A DNA stretch of 64,000 nt from Billgrantia gudaonensis (GCF_900100195.1 NZ_FNES01000011.1:62001-126000); one strand, 5' to 3'; shown: positions 17,576 to 26,744, counted from the first letter of the stretch. The notes: generated by a model not told the origin, from the letters alone. Numbers and translations: made by a program.

Positions 17576-18685
17576 TCACTCTTCCATGCAGGCCTCGATC
17601 TCGTCGAGGGACGGCAGGTCGTCGGTGACCCGGCTCATGTTGTAGGGCACCGAGATGTCACGCCAGTTGGCATAGTGCTCCATGTAGCTGATCATGGAGT
17701 GGTAGATCTTGGCGTGCATCGGATCCTCGCAGGCACCCTGCACGATCACGTCGTTGGTGATCTTCTGGATCTCGGCGAGATCCTCGTCAGAGAGCTGGTT
17801 GATCTCGGTGCCGTCCTCCTTGAACTTCACCGTGCCTTCGGTGGACTCGCGCTCGGACCAGGCCAGTGACCAGGCCATGGTGGCCTCGGCGGCGATCTTC
17901 AGTTTCTCCTGGGTTTCCTCGGAGAGGGCGTCCCAGGCGTCCTTGTTGATCATCACGCCGAATACGCTGGCAGACTGATGCCAGCCCGGCACGGACCAGT
18001 AGTCGGCGACTTCGCTGAAGCCGGCCTTGTAGTCCACGCCCGGGGTGGAGAACTCGGCGCCATCGACCACGCCGCGCTCGATGGCCTGGTAGATTTCGCC
18101 ACCGGCCAGAGTGACCTGTGAGCCGCCCAGTTCCTCGAGCACGCGGCCCTGGTCGCGACCGGAAAGGCGCAGGCGCTTGCCGTCCAGGTCGGCGATGCTC
18201 TCGATGGGTGTGCCGCCACGGAAGCCGGACTCGTTGTTGGTGATCCCGTAGGGCAGGTAGACCATGTTGTACTGGCCGTAGACCTCCTGGTAGAGCTCCC
18301 AGCCGCCCCACTCCATGATCCAGTTCAGGTAGTCGACGCCGTTGAACAGGCTGGTGGTGGTGGCCAGCGGCGAGAAGGCCGGGCTGCGGCCGGCCCAGTA
18401 GCCGGGCCAGTCGCCGGCGGCTTCGATGCTGCCCGTCTCGGTAGCGTCGAAGACCTCGGTGCCGGGCATCAGGGTGCCGCCGGCGCGGAAGTCGATCTGC
18501 ACCTCGTCGCCAGCCAGCTTGTTGACCAGTTCGGCCCAGTGGCGATCGATCTGGATCAGGTCCAGATTGTCCGGCCAGGTGGTGGTCATGGTCCACTCTT
18601 CCTGAGCCTGGACGGTGGTCGAGAGAGTGGCCAGGGCGATACCCGTGGCCAGTCCGGTGAGGGCAAACTTGGCAGATTTATTCAT
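17576..18685 (-). CDS. dctP: TRAP transporter substrate-binding protein (DctP family)
   Basis: Periplasmic receptor of the TRAP system, 369 residues. The signal peptide MNKSAKFALTGLATGIALA ends near VQAQ. The body resembles the 2-oxo acid / mannitol-chloroaromatic type of DctP proteins (GTLMPGTEVFDATETGSIEA, GGEIYQAIERGVVDGAEF, GWHQSASVFGVMINKDAW). The family's ligand-binding arginine is likely in GKRLRLSGRDQG. Start MNKSAKF is the only sensible one. A 2-oxo acid or related organic acid is the best guess for the ligand, without direct evidence. Confidence 0.9.
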   Translation of the reverse strand: MNKSAKFALTGLATGIALATLSTTVQAQEEWTMTTTWPDNLDLIQIDRHWAELVNKLAGDEVQIDFRAGGTLMPGTEVFDATETGSIEAAGDWPGYWAGRSPAFSPLATTTSLFNGVDYLNWIMEWGGWELYQEVYGQYNMVYLPYGITNNESGFRGGTPIESIADLDGKRLRLSGRDQGRVLEELGGSQVTLAGGEIYQAIERGVVDGAEFSTPGVDYKAGFSEVADYWSVPGWHQSASVFGVMINKDAWDALSEETQEKLKIAAEATMAWSLAWSERESTEGTVKFKEDGTEINQLSDEDLAEIQKITNDVIVQGACEDPMHAKIYHSMISYMEHYANWRDISVPYNMSRVTDDLPSLDEIEACMEE

Positions 18686-19095
18686 GCGATGCTCCCTTCA
18701 TGAGTCTTCTTGTGCCTTGTGTCATTGCGTCACGAGCAATCCGTGGGATGCTCGCCGGCCAGTGGCCGGCGTGAGTTATGGCGCAGTGCAACAGCAGATA
18801 CAAGCTAGCATGCTCCGGTTGTCACAATCGACCTTTGGCGAGTGCTGGCGTCGCGGCCGCCGACGGTTGCCGGGCTCGCTTCGGAATTGGCGATAAACCT
18901 TTGTATATCAGCTAATTATGATTTTTTCGTGATGGCGGGAATGGTCGCATGAGGGATGGGGAACGTTGAAACGAGCGTGTGATATATACCAAAGTTGTAA
19001 GCTGATGCCCGTATGCCTTGTAATGCCGAGTGGCGCCCGTCGCAGCGATGCCGAGGCTCCACGACGCGGGGCGTCGTGCCATGAGGAAGAGCCAC
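18686..19095. other. 410-bp divergent region between dctP and tmcA
   Basis: No gene is seen. A CGCCGGCC-AGT-GGCCGGCG hairpin lies at 18753-18771 without T tract. From about 18895 to 19015 the DNA is AT-rich and carries TTTGTATATCA and, about 75 bp further, the roughly inverted TGATATATACCAAA. These could be operators for a regulator of the TRAP genes or of tmcA, and the AT-rich stretch likely holds both promoters. Confidence 0.4.
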
Positions 19096-21228
19096 ATGAG
19101 CGGGGATGAAGTGCTGAACGACTGGTCATGCTGGCTCCGTACGCAGCGCTGGCGCGGCCTGGTGTGGGTGACCGGAACGGCGACGACACGCCGCGATCGA
19201 GGACTCTCCGTCTGGCGCGGCGGTGACTGGCGGTCGCCCTGCTGGGTGGCTGCCACGCGTCCCCATGGCGTGGAGGAAGCCCACTGGCTGCCTGCCGACA
19301 AGGCGTTCACTCGGCTGGGCAGCGAGCACGACCTGCTGGTGTTCGACACCGGTAGAGACGGTGATGCTTTCGACCCGGATGCTTTCGGCGCGCTGACCGG
19401 TACGCTTCGTGCCGGGGCGCTGGCATTGTTGCTCACCCCCGAGGGCTGGGGACAGGCGGCGGGCTCGCGCTATGTGGCGCGACTCGAACGGCGGTTGATG
19501 GCAGCGTATGAGGCGGCCCGCTGGCTGGAGGCCTTCACCGTGCCTCGGCTGCCGACTCTGGCACCCCTCTTGAGCGTCGATGTCCCGGTCGATGATGCGG
19601 CGTGCCTAACGGACGACCAGGCGATCGCCGTGGCGCATCTGGTGAGGCTCAAGCGGCGCCGGCCACTGGTGCTGACTGCCGATCGCGGTCGCGGCAAGAC
19701 GGCCGCACTGGGCATCGCCTGTGCCCGTTTGCTGGAAAGGGGGCTGGCGCGAGTGCACGTCACTGCCCCGCGCCCCGCGGCGGTGGCGGCGCTTTTCGAG
19801 CGGCTGGCCGCGCTGCGACCTGCGGGTCGGCGGGCCGGCAACGCCTTCGTCGATGCCGGCGGTGGTCGGGTCGAGTTCCACGCCCCCGATGAGCTGTCCG
19901 ACCAGGTCGCTCGCGGTACCATCGGCGGGGCCGGCAGCCTGCTGCTGGTCGACGAGGCGGCAGCGATTCCCGCCGGCCTGCTGGGGCAGTGGCTGAGCGC
20001 ATTTCCGCGCATCGCCTTTGCGACCACCGTCCATGGCTACGAAGGTTCGGGGCGCGGTTTCGCATTGCGCTTTCGCGAGCGGTTGGCTCGACGAACGCCT
20101 CAGTGGCGAGAGTTTCATCTGTCTTCGCCGGTACGCTGGGGCGAGAACGACCCTCTGGAACGCCTGGTCAGCGACCTGCTCCTGCTCGATGCCGAGCCGG
20201 CCTCGGCAACCCCCTCGACCCTGGCAGTCGACCCGCATCGCGAGTCGCGGTCTGCCCTGATCGGTGACGAGCCACGTCTGCGCGCTGTGTTCGGCTTGCT
20301 GGTTCAGGCTCACTACCGTACGGCACCGGGCGACCTACGACGGCTACTGGATGCGCCGGCGTTGCACCTGACCACCTTGGACGCCGGCAAGGCGCCCCAG
20401 GCCGTCGCCGTGTACGCCGATGAGGGCGGATTCGACGTCGCGCTGACCGAGCGTGTGGCACGCGGCGAGCGGCGACCGCCCGGCCACCTGCTGGCCCAGT
20501 CGCTGGCCGCCCATGCCGGCTCGCGAGCTGCGCTGATGGCGCGCGTGCGCCGCGTACAGCGCATCGCCGTGCACCCCGATCGTCGGCGTGAGGGGTTGGG
20601 GCGGCGGCTGCTCGAGGCGGAGCTGGCCGAGGCGCGCCGAGATGGCATCGATCTGCTGGGCGCGAGTTTCGGCGCCGAGCCGGGGCTAATGGCGTTCTGG
20701 CAAGCGCTGGGGTTTCGTAGCGTGCGGCTGGGTCTGTCTCGCGAGACCGCCACCGGCGAGCATGCGCTGATGGTGGTGGCGCCCGCCAGCCCGCATGGTG
20801 AGCGTCTCGCCACCGAGCTGGCGGCACGCTTCCAGCGTCTGTTGCCGAGCCTGTTGGCCTTCGAACTGCGGGAACTCGAGCCGCCGCTCGTCGTGCGCCT
20901 GCTCGCCGAGGGAGATGGGCCCGGCCTGAACGATACCGATCGGCAAGATTGCCTGGACGTTGCCTTCGGTCATCGCGAGCCGGCCACGGCTCGTCCGGCA
21001 CTGCAGGCGCTGCTGCAGGGCTACCTGGCGCAGCGGGGAGCGTCCGACGATGTCGAGATCCTGGCGTTGGGCGGCTGGGCCTTTCAGGGGCGCGACTGGG
21101 GTTGGCTGGCTGCCCTGCTCGGCGTGGAGGGTCGGCGCAGCGCGATGGCGGCGTTGCGTCGTGCCACCGGGCACTGCCTGGCCGCGGTCGATCCGCCTTC
21201 CCCCGGCGCAGCGGGCCCGGTAAGGTAG
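19096..21228 (+). CDS. tmcA: tRNA(Met) cytidine acetyltransferase
   Basis: Adds N4-acetyl to the wobble cytidine of elongator tRNA-Met, using acetyl-CoA and ATP. The 710-residue protein has an N-terminal domain, a RecD-like helicase ATPase with Walker A DRGRGKT (K201) and Walker B LLLVDEAAAIP, a GNAT acetyltransferase domain (RIAVHPDRRREGLGRRLLEAEL) and a C-terminal tail. I start at ATG 19096 (MSGDEVLNDW) because AGGAAG lies seven bases upstream; in-frame ATGs at 19081 and 19030 are possible. It stands alone before pepD. Confidence 0.93.
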   Translation: MSGDEVLNDWSCWLRTQRWRGLVWVTGTATTRRDRGLSVWRGGDWRSPCWVAATRPHGVEEAHWLPADKAFTRLGSEHDLLVFDTGRDGDAFDPDAFGALTGTLRAGALALLLTPEGWGQAAGSRYVARLERRLMAAYEAARWLEAFTVPRLPTLAPLLSVDVPVDDAACLTDDQAIAVAHLVRLKRRRPLVLTADRGRGKTAALGIACARLLERGLARVHVTAPRPAAVAALFERLAALRPAGRRAGNAFVDAGGGRVEFHAPDELSDQVARGTIGGAGSLLLVDEAAAIPAGLLGQWLSAFPRIAFATTVHGYEGSGRGFALRFRERLARRTPQWREFHLSSPVRWGENDPLERLVSDLLLLDAEPASATPSTLAVDPHRESRSALIGDEPRLRAVFGLLVQAHYRTAPGDLRRLLDAPALHLTTLDAGKAPQAVAVYADEGGFDVALTERVARGERRPPGHLLAQSLAAHAGSRAALMARVRRVQRIAVHPDRRREGLGRRLLEAELAEARRDGIDLLGASFGAEPGLMAFWQALGFRSVRLGLSRETATGEHALMVVAPASPHGERLATELAARFQRLLPSLLAFELRELEPPLVVRLLAEGDGPGLNDTDRQDCLDVAFGHREPATARPALQALLQGYLAQRGASDDVEILALGGWAFQGRDWGWLAALLGVEGRRSAMAALRRATGHCLAAVDPPSPGAAGPVR

Positions 21229-21256
21229 CGCGGTTTCAACGACAGGAATTCGCACC

Positions 21257-22717
21257 ATGAATGCGCATCTCGAAGACCTTTCTCCACAGCCGCTATGGCA
21301 TCATTTCCGCATCCTGTGCGAGACGCCGCGTCCCTCCGGCCACGAGGCGGCGTTGGTGGCGAAACTGGAAGCCTGGGCCGAGTCTCGCGGGCTCGCGCAC
21401 GATCGAGATGCGTTCGGCAATCTGCGCCTGCGGAAGCCGGCCACGCCGGGCTGCGAAGGCGCTCCGGGAGTGATCCTGCAGGCCCATCTGGACATGGTGG
21501 CCCAGGCCAATGCCGATTACCCTCATGACTTCACCCGCGATCCCATCGACACCCATGTCGTCGACGGCTGGTTGCACGCCCGCCATACCACCCTGGGCGC
21601 CGATAACGGCCTGGGCGTGGCGGCGGCACTGGCCTTGCTCGAGGACGACGACCTGGAGCACGGCCCGCTGGAGGCGCTCTTCACTCTGGAGGAGGAGTCG
21701 GGGATGGGTGGCGCGCTCAACCTCGCCGAAGGCTGGCTGGAGGGCTCGGTGCTGCTCAATCTGGACTCCGAGGAGCGCGGCGAGGTGTTCATCGGCTGCG
21801 CCGGCGGTGCCGATGTGGTGGTCGAGGCGCAACTGCCCACCGCTCCGTTGGGTGAGGGCGAAACGGCGCGGCAGTTGACACTCACCGGGCTGGCCGGCGG
21901 TCACTCGGGTATCGACATCCATCGCGGCCTGGGTAACGCCAACCGCCTGCTGGTGCGCGTGCTGCGCGCCCTGGAGGGGCTGGATGCCCGGCTGGTGAGC
22001 TATCGGGGCGGCACTCTGCGTAACGCCATTCCCCGCGAGGCCTTTGCTACCCTGGCGCTTCCCGATGAGGCGCTATTCGCCGCCGAGCGCCGCATCGCCG
22101 AACTCCAGGCCGAGCTGCGCAGCGAGCTCGCCGGTGTCGATGAGAAACTTCGACTGACGCTCGGCGAGGTCGACGTCATGCCCGAAGCGGCGCTGGTCGC
22201 CCAGGCCAGCCGTCTGCTGGTGGCGGCGCTGCATGCGGCACCCTGCGGCGTGGAGCGCATGAGCGTGACGGTGCCGGGGGTGGTGGAGACCTCCAACAAC
22301 CTGGGAGTGGTGAGCCTCGACGGCGGCGCCTTTCATCTCTGCGCTCTGGTGCGCTCGCTCCACGACAGCGCCACGGCGAACCTCGTCGACCGCTTCCGTG
22401 GGCTCTTCGAGCTGATCGGAGCGCGTACCCGCGTCGAGAATGCCTATCCCGGCTGGACGCCGCAGCCCGATAGCGAACTGCTGGCACGCTTCCGTCGTCT
22501 GCATCGCCAGCAGCTGGGCAGCGAGCCGGTCGTGCAGGTGATCCATGCGGGCCTGGAGTGCGGCATTCTGGCGGGCAAGTACCCGCACCTGGAGATGATC
22601 TCCTTCGGCCCCTTGATCCGCGGCGCCCACTCTCCCGACGAGCGCGTCGAACTCGATTCGGTCAGTGAGTTCTGGATGCTGCTACGCGGTCTGGTCGCTT
22701 CGCTGGCCGAGGGTTAG
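21257..22717 (+). CDS. pepD: aminoacyl-histidine dipeptidase (peptidase D)
   Basis: Cytosolic metallopeptidase of family M20 that cleaves Xaa-His dipeptides such as carnosine. Its 486 residues match PepD. Zinc ligands and catalytic residues are seen in LQAHLDMVAQ, TTLGADNGLGVAAALALLED, FTLEEESGMGGALNL and LNLDSEERGEVFIG, with the dimerisation/lid domain in the middle (GLAGGHSGIDIHRGLGNAN) and a C-terminal histidine in IHAGLECGILAGK. It follows tmcA by 28 bp and may be cotranscribed. A GC hairpin lies after the stop. Confidence 0.93.
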   Translation: MNAHLEDLSPQPLWHHFRILCETPRPSGHEAALVAKLEAWAESRGLAHDRDAFGNLRLRKPATPGCEGAPGVILQAHLDMVAQANADYPHDFTRDPIDTHVVDGWLHARHTTLGADNGLGVAAALALLEDDDLEHGPLEALFTLEEESGMGGALNLAEGWLEGSVLLNLDSEERGEVFIGCAGGADVVVEAQLPTAPLGEGETARQLTLTGLAGGHSGIDIHRGLGNANRLLVRVLRALEGLDARLVSYRGGTLRNAIPREAFATLALPDEALFAAERRIAELQAELRSELAGVDEKLRLTLGEVDVMPEAALVAQASRLLVAALHAAPCGVERMSVTVPGVVETSNNLGVVSLDGGAFHLCALVRSLHDSATANLVDRFRGLFELIGARTRVENAYPGWTPQPDSELLARFRRLHRQQLGSEPVVQVIHAGLECGILAGKYPHLEMISFGPLIRGAHSPDERVELDSVSEFWMLLRGLVASLAEG

Positions 22718-22726
22718 TGCTTAACG

Positions 22727-22757
22727 CGCCAGCGCCGCCCTTGGGGCGGCGCTGGCG
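22727..22757. terminator. bidirectional hairpin between pepD and dps
   Basis: CGCCAGCGCCGCCC (22727-22740) pairs perfectly with GGGCGGCGCTGGCG (22744-22757) around a 3-base loop. It separates the two convergent genes. There is no T tract on either side, so it may act as a 3' stabiliser rather than an intrinsic terminator. Confidence 0.5.
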
Positions 22758-22785
22758 TGGCGATGCGCTGGGCGGTCGACCGGTC

Positions 22786-23259
22786 TCAGCCGAGGTAGGC
22801 GCCGAGCATCCACACGGTCTTTTCCTGCTCGCGGATGTAGTCGCCGACCTGAGCGGCGGTACCCTCGTCGTCGGCGTCCGAGGCCAGGGCGAGAATTTCG
22901 CGCTGAAGCTCGATCAGCGTCTGGTAGCCCTCGAGCACGCCGCGTACGCAGGCTTCGCCGTCGTGCACGTCCTTGTCCTCGGCGATGCGCGACAGCGTCA
23001 CGTAGTCGCTGTAGGCGTGTACCGGCTTGTGGCCCAGCGTGAGGATGCGCTCGGCGACCTCGTCGACCTTGGCCAGCAGGTCGGTGTAGAACTCCTCGAA
23101 CTTGGTATGCAGCTCGAAGAACTGCGGGCCCTTCACGTTCCAGTGGTAGCCGCGAACGTTCATGTAAAAGATCTGGTAGTTGGCCAGCAGATGGTTGAGC
23201 TTCTCGGCGAGCTGACTGGCGCTGGCCTCATGCAGGCCGATGGTGTTGGTGTCGGTCAT
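22786..23259 (-). CDS. dps: Dps-family ferritin-like DNA protection protein
   Basis: Forms a 12-subunit shell that oxidises and stores iron and shields DNA in starvation and oxidative stress. The 157-residue four-helix protein has the inter-subunit ferroxidase ligands at H39 (YHWNVKG), H51, E55, D66 and E70 (DEVAER), at the spacing known for Dps. AAGGAGAT lies just upstream of ATG 23259. There is no long lysine-rich N-terminal tail, so DNA binding may be weak. It sits alone, convergent with pepD. Confidence 0.93.
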   Translation of the reverse strand: MTDTNTIGLHEASASQLAEKLNHLLANYQIFYMNVRGYHWNVKGPQFFELHTKFEEFYTDLLAKVDEVAERILTLGHKPVHAYSDYVTLSRIAEDKDVHDGEACVRGVLEGYQTLIELQREILALASDADDEGTAAQVGDYIREQEKTVWMLGAYLG

Positions 23260-23552
23260 GAAAATCTCCTTGTTTCGGTGACGTTCCGTCGAATGAGCGG
23301 GAATATGGTCAGAGGTTACCGGTCCTGTCGCAGGGTGATAAGCGTGAATGTTGCATCGTGTCCATAGCCGTACTCGATCAAATGCTGTCGGACCGGCTCG
23401 CTTTCAAGGGGCGACACGCATCGCCAGGGGTTTTGCCGGGACGATGGGGAACCGAGACGCGTGGCAAGGATCACAAGTGCCAGTTGCGCTCTGCATCGTG
23501 CCGTCCGGCCGTGTAGACTGCCGGCAATTCGGTTACCGGAGAGTCTCGCCTC

Positions 23553-24104
23553 ATGATCCAGCGCTGGCTGCTGCCTGCCTTGCTCGTCCTGCCCCTGGTC
23601 GGTTGTCAGTCGCCGCCCAGCCGGTTGCCCGTTGCCGAGCCGCCGCCGGCCGCCGAGTGCCACTGGCAGGTGCCCGGAGCCGCGCCGAGCGCCCTGGTGC
23701 GTGCTGCGGTGGCTGCCCTGGAGGCCGAGGACTTCGTCATTCGCGATACCGACCTGACGTTGGGTCTGGTCAGTGCGGACCGCACCGAACGCATCCCCTC
23801 CTATCGCAACCCTCACGATGACTGGGCTGAGCCTACCTGGTACGGTCGCTACGGCGTGGGTAGCCGTGGCTGGTTCACGGGGATGTCGGTCGGCTTCGGC
23901 GGTGGCGGTCCCTTCGACCGCGATGCTACGCGCCTGGAGCGTGTCTCGCTGGTCGCCGACGGCGACTGGGTGCGTGTCAGCCGCGATCTCCAGGTCATCG
24001 ACTGGCGCGGTACGGTGCGCGAGTCGCGCAGCGCCAGCGACGCCGCCTTCTGTCGCGACCTGCGCCGTGACCTGGCGGTCGCCTTGTCCGGAGAGACGCC
24101 GTGA
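23553..24104 (+). CDS. lipoprotein of unknown function (paralog of the next gene)
   Basis: A 183-residue protein I do not recognise. It begins with a lipoprotein signal peptide (MIQRWLLPALLVLPLVGC), so Cys18 is probably lipidated and the protein anchored in the outer membrane. The segment AAVAALEAEDFVIRDTD is similar to AAVLDLLAERGYVIRHAD of the next protein, pointing to a small shared domain. A glycine/aromatic stretch (TWYGRYGVGSRGWF) follows. The stop overlaps the next start (GTGA), and ZevAB-like genes follow in the same direction. Confidence 0.7.
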   Translation: MIQRWLLPALLVLPLVGCQSPPSRLPVAEPPPAAECHWQVPGAAPSALVRAAVAALEAEDFVIRDTDLTLGLVSADRTERIPSYRNPHDDWAEPTWYGRYGVGSRGWFTGMSVGFGGGGPFDRDATRLERVSLVADGDWVRVSRDLQVIDWRGTVRESRSASDAAFCRDLRRDLAVALSGETP

Positions 24105-24457
24105 GAGTCGCTCTGATCCTGCTGCTGAGTGCCTGGCTAATGGGCTGTGCTGCGACCTCTTCCGCCCCCGTCCCTCGCGGGGTGCCGCTTGCCGTTTCCT
24201 CCCAGGTCGCCCAGGCAGCGGTGCTCGACCTGCTGGCCGAACGCGGCTACGTGATTCGCCATGCGGATGCCGAGCTGGGCCGGGTGGATGCCGTGCTGGC
24301 TCGCTGGCCAGGCTATCGGGTACGAGCGACCGTCACGCCGGACGGCAGTGGCAGTCGTGCCACCTTGAGTGCCACCTGGGGCGGACGGCCGCTGCCGCCC
24401 GACCGTCTCGACCCGCTGCTCTCCGAGCTGGAAGCGCGTCTGGCGGCCGAACCTTGA
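24101..24457 (+). CDS. small lipoprotein of unknown function (paralog)
   Basis: A 118-residue protein with lipobox LSAWLMGC, so a lipoprotein. It starts with GTG inside the previous gene's stop codon (GTGA) and is surely co-translated with it. After the signal it is essentially one domain with the pattern AVLDLLAERGYVIRHAD then LGRVDAVLARWPGYRVRATV, the part shared with its neighbour. Thirty-four bases separate it from the zevA-like gene, so both lipoproteins may be partners of the metal transporter. Function unknown. Confidence 0.7.
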   Translation: MRVALILLLSAWLMGCAATSSAPVPRGVPLAVSSQVAQAAVLDLLAERGYVIRHADAELGRVDAVLARWPGYRVRATVTPDGSGSRATLSATWGGRPLPPDRLDPLLSELEARLAAEP

Positions 24458-24491
24458 TCGATCCCATGGATACCACGACCCGGAACACATC

Positions 24492-25169
24492 ATGTCGTTG
24501 CGCGCTTTACCACCGTTGCCTTTGAAACGCTGCGGTCTCGCCGTGGCCATTCTGCTTTGCGGACTCTCGTCCGGTGCGGTTTTCGCCCACCCCCATGGCT
24601 GGATCGATCTGAGCGTGCGCTTGGTGCTCGATGACCAGGGGCGCGCCACGGCGTTGCATCAGAGCTGGCGCATGGATCCCTTCTACAGCCTGGTGGTCGT
24701 GGAGGAGCTCGAAGCGTCTGCCGGTGAGTCAGGGATCGAGGCGGGATTGGACCAACTGGGTGGCGAGATTCGCGACAATCTCCGGCCCCACGGCTATTTC
24801 ACGGAGGTCGAGCTGGGTGGCGAGCCGCTGGCCACGGGAGACGTCACGGAATACACCGTGATGCATCGCGATGCTCGGGTCGAGTTCGTCTTCCTGCTGC
24901 CCCTCGCCGAACCCCAGCCCATGAACGGCGAGACGCTACGCTACCGGGTCTTCGACCCCACCTACTATCTGGAGGTGGTGCACGAAGCCGGGGACGCAGG
25001 TCCCCGAGACGCGGCGCTGACGGTCAGCGGCGGCGATTGCCAGCGACGCATCCTGCCGGCCGACCCGGACCCCGAGCGCGTGATGGAGGCAGCCATGCTC
25101 GACCGCACCGATGAAGCCGCTCCCGGCCTGGGACGCCACTTTGCCGAGACCGGAGAAGTGACGTGTTGA
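24492..25169 (+). CDS. DUF1007 periplasmic protein, ZevA-like
   Basis: A 225-residue secreted protein with signal peptide ending FA and mature N-terminus HPHGWIDL, a histidine motif typical of DUF1007. In Haemophilus, the DUF1007 protein ZevA works with the NicO-family ZevB in zinc handling; the same gene pair is seen here, overlapping by a few bases. ATG 24492 is chosen since the signal peptide begins there. The N-terminal HPH after cleavage could bind a metal ion. Role as metal chaperone or accessory of the transporter is inferred from the family. Confidence 0.82.
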   Translation: MSLRALPPLPLKRCGLAVAILLCGLSSGAVFAHPHGWIDLSVRLVLDDQGRATALHQSWRMDPFYSLVVVEELEASAGESGIEAGLDQLGGEIRDNLRPHGYFTEVELGGEPLATGDVTEYTVMHRDARVEFVFLLPLAEPQPMNGETLRYRVFDPTYYLEVVHEAGDAGPRDAALTVSGGDCQRRILPADPDPERVMEAAMLDRTDEAAPGLGRHFAETGEVTC

Positions 25170-26176
25170 TGAGGTCCCGTCGCTGGTTACTGGTGGCGGC
25201 CGGCCTGGCGGGGTTGGTCGTGCTGACGTGGCTGGCTCGAGAGGGACTGGCCGAACTGAGCCTGCAGCTGGTGGCCTGGCAGCGCGAGCTGCATCGCGCC
25301 CTGACGCTGGCCATCACGGCGCTATCGGTCACCCCTTCGCGCGATGCCTGGTTCGCTCTGCTGGGGATCAGTTTCGCCTACGGGGTCTTCCATGCCGCTG
25401 GGCCGGGGCACGGCAAGGCGGTTCTCGCCACCTACCTGCTCTCCCAGGGCGGTGCCGTGCGACGGGCCCTGGCGCTATCCGTGGCGGCTGCACTGCTGCA
25501 GGGCATGGTGGCGATCGCCCTGGTGGTGGTTCTGGTGCACGGTCTGGGCTGGGTGACCCGCCAGGCCATGGGCAGCGTGGTGTGGGTCGAGCAGGCCAGC
25601 TTCGTCATGGTGGCGCTGCTGGGCGCCTGGCTGTGCTGGCGGGCCGTGCGGACATTGCGCCGCCCCCTGCCGGCGACCACCGACGCAAGCCTCGCCGAAA
25701 CGCGAGCCGCGTGGCATGGCCATGATGAGCACTGCTGTCATGGCCAGCATCATGTCGCACCCGAGCAAGCTGCCGACTGGCGTACGGCGCTGGCCACCGT
25801 GGCCGCCATCGGCGCTCGTCCCTGCAGCGGTGCCGTCTTGCTGCTGGGGGCCGCCAGCCTGCTGGGCCAGTTCGCGGTGGGAGTCACGGCCGTGCTGACG
25901 ATGTCGCTGGGTACGGCGCTCACCGTCTCGGTGCTGGCTGTCGTCAGCGTCGTGGCGCGGGACTGGGCCGAGCGACGCCTACGCCGTCAGGGTCGCCAGC
26001 CGCGTCGTGGGCGTTGGCTGGGCTGGGTGTCGCTGGGAGGCGGACTGGCGATACTGGCGCTGGGCGTGTCGCTGGCCGTCACGGGGGTGAGTCAGCCGGC
26101 GGCACCGCTGTTCGGCGAGCCGCCGGATGGTCGAGTCGAGATCGCGCCGGAGCGCCGCTTGCCGTTCGGCGGTTGA
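25163..26176 (+). CDS. NicO/RcnA-family metal transporter, ZevB-like
   Basis: Inner-membrane permease for a divalent metal, about 337 residues with some seven hydrophobic segments. The family motif FHAAGPGHGKAVLATYLL is intact (residues ~75-92), as is a second signature GARPCSGAVLLLGAASLLG. Between them is a histidine/cysteine-rich cytoplasmic or periplasmic loop (WHGHDEHCCHGQHH) suited to metal binding. GTG 25163, TTG 25166 and ATG 25169 are adjacent possible starts; all overlap the zevA-like stop. Zinc, nickel or cobalt cannot be told apart from sequence. Confidence 0.85.
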   Translation: MLMRSRRWLLVAAGLAGLVVLTWLAREGLAELSLQLVAWQRELHRALTLAITALSVTPSRDAWFALLGISFAYGVFHAAGPGHGKAVLATYLLSQGGAVRRALALSVAAALLQGMVAIALVVVLVHGLGWVTRQAMGSVVWVEQASFVMVALLGAWLCWRAVRTLRRPLPATTDASLAETRAAWHGHDEHCCHGQHHVAPEQAADWRTALATVAAIGARPCSGAVLLLGAASLLGQFAVGVTAVLTMSLGTALTVSVLAVVSVVARDWAERRLRRQGRQPRRGRWLGWVSLGGGLAILALGVSLAVTGVSQPAAPLFGEPPDGRVEIAPERRLPFGG

Positions 26177-26178
26177 GT

Positions 26179-26601
26179 TCAGTCGAGGTCGAGACTATCG
26201 ACCTGTGCCAGCAGGTGATCGCGCATGGCGGCAAGACCGTCGAGATCGTACGGTTCGGCGCTACCCACCCCCCATACCGGCTTGGGCCAGGCGGCATCGC
26301 CGTGACGACGCACCACCACATGCACGTGAAGCTGAGCGACTACGTTGCCCAGACTCGCCACATTGAGTTTGTCGCCTTCGCAAAGCCCCAGGAAGGCCTG
26401 GCCGACCGTGATGACTTCATGCCACAGCTGTCGCTGGTCCGTGGCGTCCAGCTCGAAGAGCTCGCATATGCCGGGGCGGCGGGGAATCAGCACCAGCCAG
26501 GGGAAGCGGGCGTCGTCCATCAGCCGCAGCTGGCAAAGCGGAAGTTCGGTGACCGGATAGCTGTCTGCCACCAACTGCGGATCCGTCTCGAAGCGTCCCA
26601 T
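26179..26601 (-). CDS. HIT family protein
   Basis: Histidine-triad nucleotide-binding hydrolase of 140 residues. The triad is in QLHVHVVVRRHGD, near residue 98, with the substrate-binding region NVASLGNVVAQ before it. This shorter, C-terminally tailed form belongs to the proteobacterial Hint/AP4A-hydrolase-like group. The gene is convergent with the NicO gene, whose stop is two bases away from its own. Physiological substrate unknown. Confidence 0.9.
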   Translation of the reverse strand: MGRFETDPQLVADSYPVTELPLCQLRLMDDARFPWLVLIPRRPGICELFELDATDQRQLWHEVITVGQAFLGLCEGDKLNVASLGNVVAQLHVHVVVRRHGDAAWPKPVWGVGSAEPYDLDGLAAMRDHLLAQVDSLDLD

Positions 26602-26744
26602 GGCGGTTCTCCCTAGGCGTCGTCATTGCCATACCATCATGACACAGCTGCGGCACAGACGAGAGCGTTCGACGCGACAGCAGCCAGTAAGTGCTAAAGT
26701 GGGAATGCAACTCGCACCCTGACGAAGATCCATTGGAGGTACGT

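Noticed and set aside
18753-18771. CGCCGGCC-AGT-GGCCGGCG as a terminator
   Set aside because: It lies in the dctP upstream region, not after a gene, and has no T tract.
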